NCBI GenBank assembly: GCA_030673845.1 | Contig: JAUTCQ010000023.1 | Span: forward strand, 1 to 48,427 | Direction: 5' to 3' | DNA from: Verrucomicrobiota bacterium JB022 | GTDB taxonomy: Bacteria > Verrucomicrobiota > Verrucomicrobiia > Opitutales > Oceanipulchritudinaceae | DNA length: 48,427 nucleotides | In this document: in pieces, positions 46,883 to 48,427 of the stretch | Layout: the number at the start of each line of letters is the position of its first letter | Numbering within the stretch: position 1 is the first letter of the stretch | Position numbers and translations under genes: made by a program | Notes under the pieces: generated by a model | What the model was told of the DNA's origin: nothing | The model's database searches: none | Seen by the model: the letters and a program-made list of their open reading frames with translations, nothing else

Positions 46883-48127
46883 ATGGCTTCCTCCTCCCGC
46901 TACTCCGATCTCCAACAAGCCCTTGAACGCCTCCGGCTCCAGCCCGAAAAGCTGAAAATCCGCCGGACTTCCTCCCGCTTCTGCCTCGGGATCGAACACG
47001 GCGACTATAACGGCACCGAGCTGTTCGGCGTCGGCACCGACCGCTTTATCTGGTGTTCTTACGCCGAAAACCACACCGGCAAGCTGCGCCTGCTCAGCAC
47101 CAATTTCCCGGACGACGGCGTGCTCGAGATCGACCCGCTGGCGCTGCCCGAGCGCGAAAGCGTGGCGGATTCCTGGGCCCGATTCCCCGCTGGCGTACTG
47201 GCGATCCTGCAAGAGGCGGGCTACCCCGTGCGTCAGGGCTTCGACGCCGCCCTGGTGGGCAACATCCCCGGCGGCGGCATGTCCCGCTCGGCCTCGCTCG
47301 CGATCAACCTCCTGCTCACGGTGGCGGAGGTCAACGGCTTTGAATTCGAGAGCGGTATGCGCGTGGTCGAGCTGGCCCAGCGCGTGGAAAACGACTACAT
47401 CGGCTCCCCCTGCGGCATCCTCGATCAGGTGATGATCTACTTTGCCAAGGCGGGCATGGGCACGCGCTTCAACCCGGCCGACAAGTCGATCCAGCACGTG
47501 CCGCTCGGGGGCGACGCCGACGCCTTCCGCCTCGTGAGCCTCGACACCGGCACCGTGCGCCACGGCCTCGAAAAATCGACCTACAAGATCCGCCGCACCG
47601 AGTGCGAGCAACTGGTCGAGCTCTGCCGCCCGGAATTTGGCCTCAAGAATCTCGGCGAGGTGAAGGAGCAGGAGCTTTACGACGGCATCATCAGCCGCTT
47701 CGGTCAGACGCACCCGCACCTCTGCGCCCGCCTGCGCTACCTCTTCGGTGCCCAGCAGCGTTTCGAGCGGATGATGCAGGCCTGGCGCGATGGCGACATT
47801 GAGACGGTCGGAGCGATCTTCCGCAAAGACGGCGTCTCCCTGCGCGACGATTACCAGATTTCGGGGCCCGAACTCGAAACCATGTGCGACATCGCCCGCA
47901 GCGTGCCCGGCGTGCTCGGCGAGCGCATGCTCGGCGGCGGCGACAAAGGGGCCAGTGGCGCCCTCGTCCGCAAGGATGCCGTGCCCGCGCTGCAAGAGGC
48001 CGTCAAGCTCGCCTACCCGCGCAGCCGTCCGGAGTTGAAACACCGCTTCGCCACCCACGCCTGCAGCCTTGTCGACGGCGTTTCCACCCTCCAGTGGAGC
48101 GACCTCCAGCCGACCGACCTCGACTAG
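46883..48127 (+). CDS. Galactokinase-like GHMP kinase
   Basis: The 414-residue protein has the galactokinase plan. Near the N-terminus, SRFCLGIEHGDYNGTELFGV keeps the Glu-His-Asp triad (E38, H39, D41) that binds the sugar. The GHMP motif reads NIPGGGMSRSASLAIN (about residues 127-142), a variant of PxGxGLSSSAA. CGILDQVMIYFAKAGM (about 177-192) holds the catalytic Asp, and RMLGGGDKGASGALV is the third motif. It phosphorylates galactose or a related sugar C1 with ATP. Motif changes against standard GalK suggest a different sugar or subgroup. A strong terminator follows. Confidence 0.85.
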   Translation: MASSSRYSDLQQALERLRLQPEKLKIRRTSSRFCLGIEHGDYNGTELFGVGTDRFIWCSYAENHTGKLRLLSTNFPDDGVLEIDPLALPERESVADSWARFPAGVLAILQEAGYPVRQGFDAALVGNIPGGGMSRSASLAINLLLTVAEVNGFEFESGMRVVELAQRVENDYIGSPCGILDQVMIYFAKAGMGTRFNPADKSIQHVPLGGDADAFRLVSLDTGTVRHGLEKSTYKIRRTECEQLVELCRPEFGLKNLGEVKEQELYDGIISRFGQTHPHLCARLRYLFGAQQRFERMMQAWRDGDIETVGAIFRKDGVSLRDDYQISGPELETMCDIARSVPGVLGERMLGGGDKGASGALVRKDAVPALQEAVKLAYPRSRPELKHRFATHACSLVDGVSTLQWSDLQPTDLD

Positions 48128-48177
48128 GCCCGCCCGCCTTTAGGTTCCATAACTGCTAGTATAGTTCCTGTATATCG

Positions 48178-48208
48178 AAAAGCCCTTCCGGCACCGGAGG
48201 GGCTTTTT
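48178..48208 (+). terminator. Strong terminator after the galactokinase-like gene
   Basis: AAAAGCCCTTCCGG (48178-48191) pairs with CCGGAGGGGCTTTT (48194-48207) with one T-G pair; T-run to 48208. The A-rich 5' side makes it possibly bidirectional. Confidence 0.93.
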
Positions 48209-48228
48209 GGTGGAAGGAATGAGGGGAA

Positions 48229-48247
48229 CTCACGCAGAGGCGCTGAG
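48229..48247. repeat. Left half of a REP-like palindrome at the IS junction
   Basis: CTCACGCAGAGGCGCTGAG resembles the left arm of the palindrome at 35695 (CTCACGCCAAGGCGCAAAG), with 15 of 19 bases alike. No right arm follows: 12 bases later begins the stop codon of an IS110 transposase. An insertion into such an element is suggested. Confidence 0.55.

Positions 48248-48427
<180 letters not shown>

Noticed and set aside
46778-48058. Minus-strand open frame of 426 codons
   Set aside because: It is antisense to the galactokinase-like gene and has no family motif.

Overview
The window looks like chromosomal DNA of a GC-rich, Gram-negative member of the PVC group. Verrucomicrobiota of the Opitutae type is my best guess, from overall gene style and not from a marker-gene comparison. 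Pointers are secretin-based type IV pilus genes, very large secreted proteins with a DPDGDGxTN-type calcium motif, a short RecO, lipoproteins, a class A RNase P RNA and an RF2 gene with the classical programmed frameshift. There are no tRNA genes, CRISPR arrays or prophage genes. The only clear mobile element is an IS110-family transposase cut by the right edge.

Layout. 1-3150: a TPR protein and recO on the minus strand, prfB with its +1 frameshift on plus, and a vapBC-like toxin-antitoxin pair whose toxin stop codon overlaps the prfB stop. 3266-5671: a TlpA-like thioredoxin, a cobalamin adenosyltransferase and a ZIP metal transporter. 5937-10388: a tight four-gene minor-pilin-like cassette (PilV-like, PilW-like, a 791-residue PilX-like anchor protein and an unknown secreted protein). 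10531-14267: a secreted alpha/beta-hydrolase-like protein, an AraC regulator and a Na+/Ca2+-exchanger-like protein. 14400-16160: rnpB, rpsT, a pseudouridine-synthase homologue lacking the catalytic Asp, and a 32-codon bS22/COX24-type ribosomal microprotein.

16366-25696: pilM-, pilN-, pilO- and pilP-like genes and a secretin, followed by a 1554-residue secreted protein built of RCC1 repeats and CARDB-like domains. Together with the 5937-10388 cassette these suggest a type IV pilus or related secretion machine. 25779-30051: a CPBP protease-like protein, a polyprenyl synthase, then an ECF sigma factor, a single-pass membrane protein and an HtrA homologue in which all three catalytic residues are replaced. 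This last trio is a candidate envelope-stress circuit.

30166-43673: mainly housekeeping genes: fumC, a DCC protein, a YjbQ protein, MFS transporters, coaD, pgsA-pgpA, ispH, metG, a TetR/MFS pair with a clear operator, an SPFH protein and a lipoprotein cyclophilin. 43681-48427: a methyltransferase, a gene-free stretch of about 800 bases with an array of perfect hairpins, a membrane-anchored DNA/RNA nuclease, a small secreted protein, a galactokinase-like kinase, and the IS110 end lying directly against half of a REP-like palindrome.

The strongest candidates for new biology are the sigma/pseudo-HtrA cassette, the pilus locus with its giant RCC1/CARDB protein, the minor-pilin cassette with its unknown fourth gene, the dead pseudouridine synthase beside ribosomal genes, and the IS110/REP junction. 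Assignments rest on reading motifs by eye; no database search was run.
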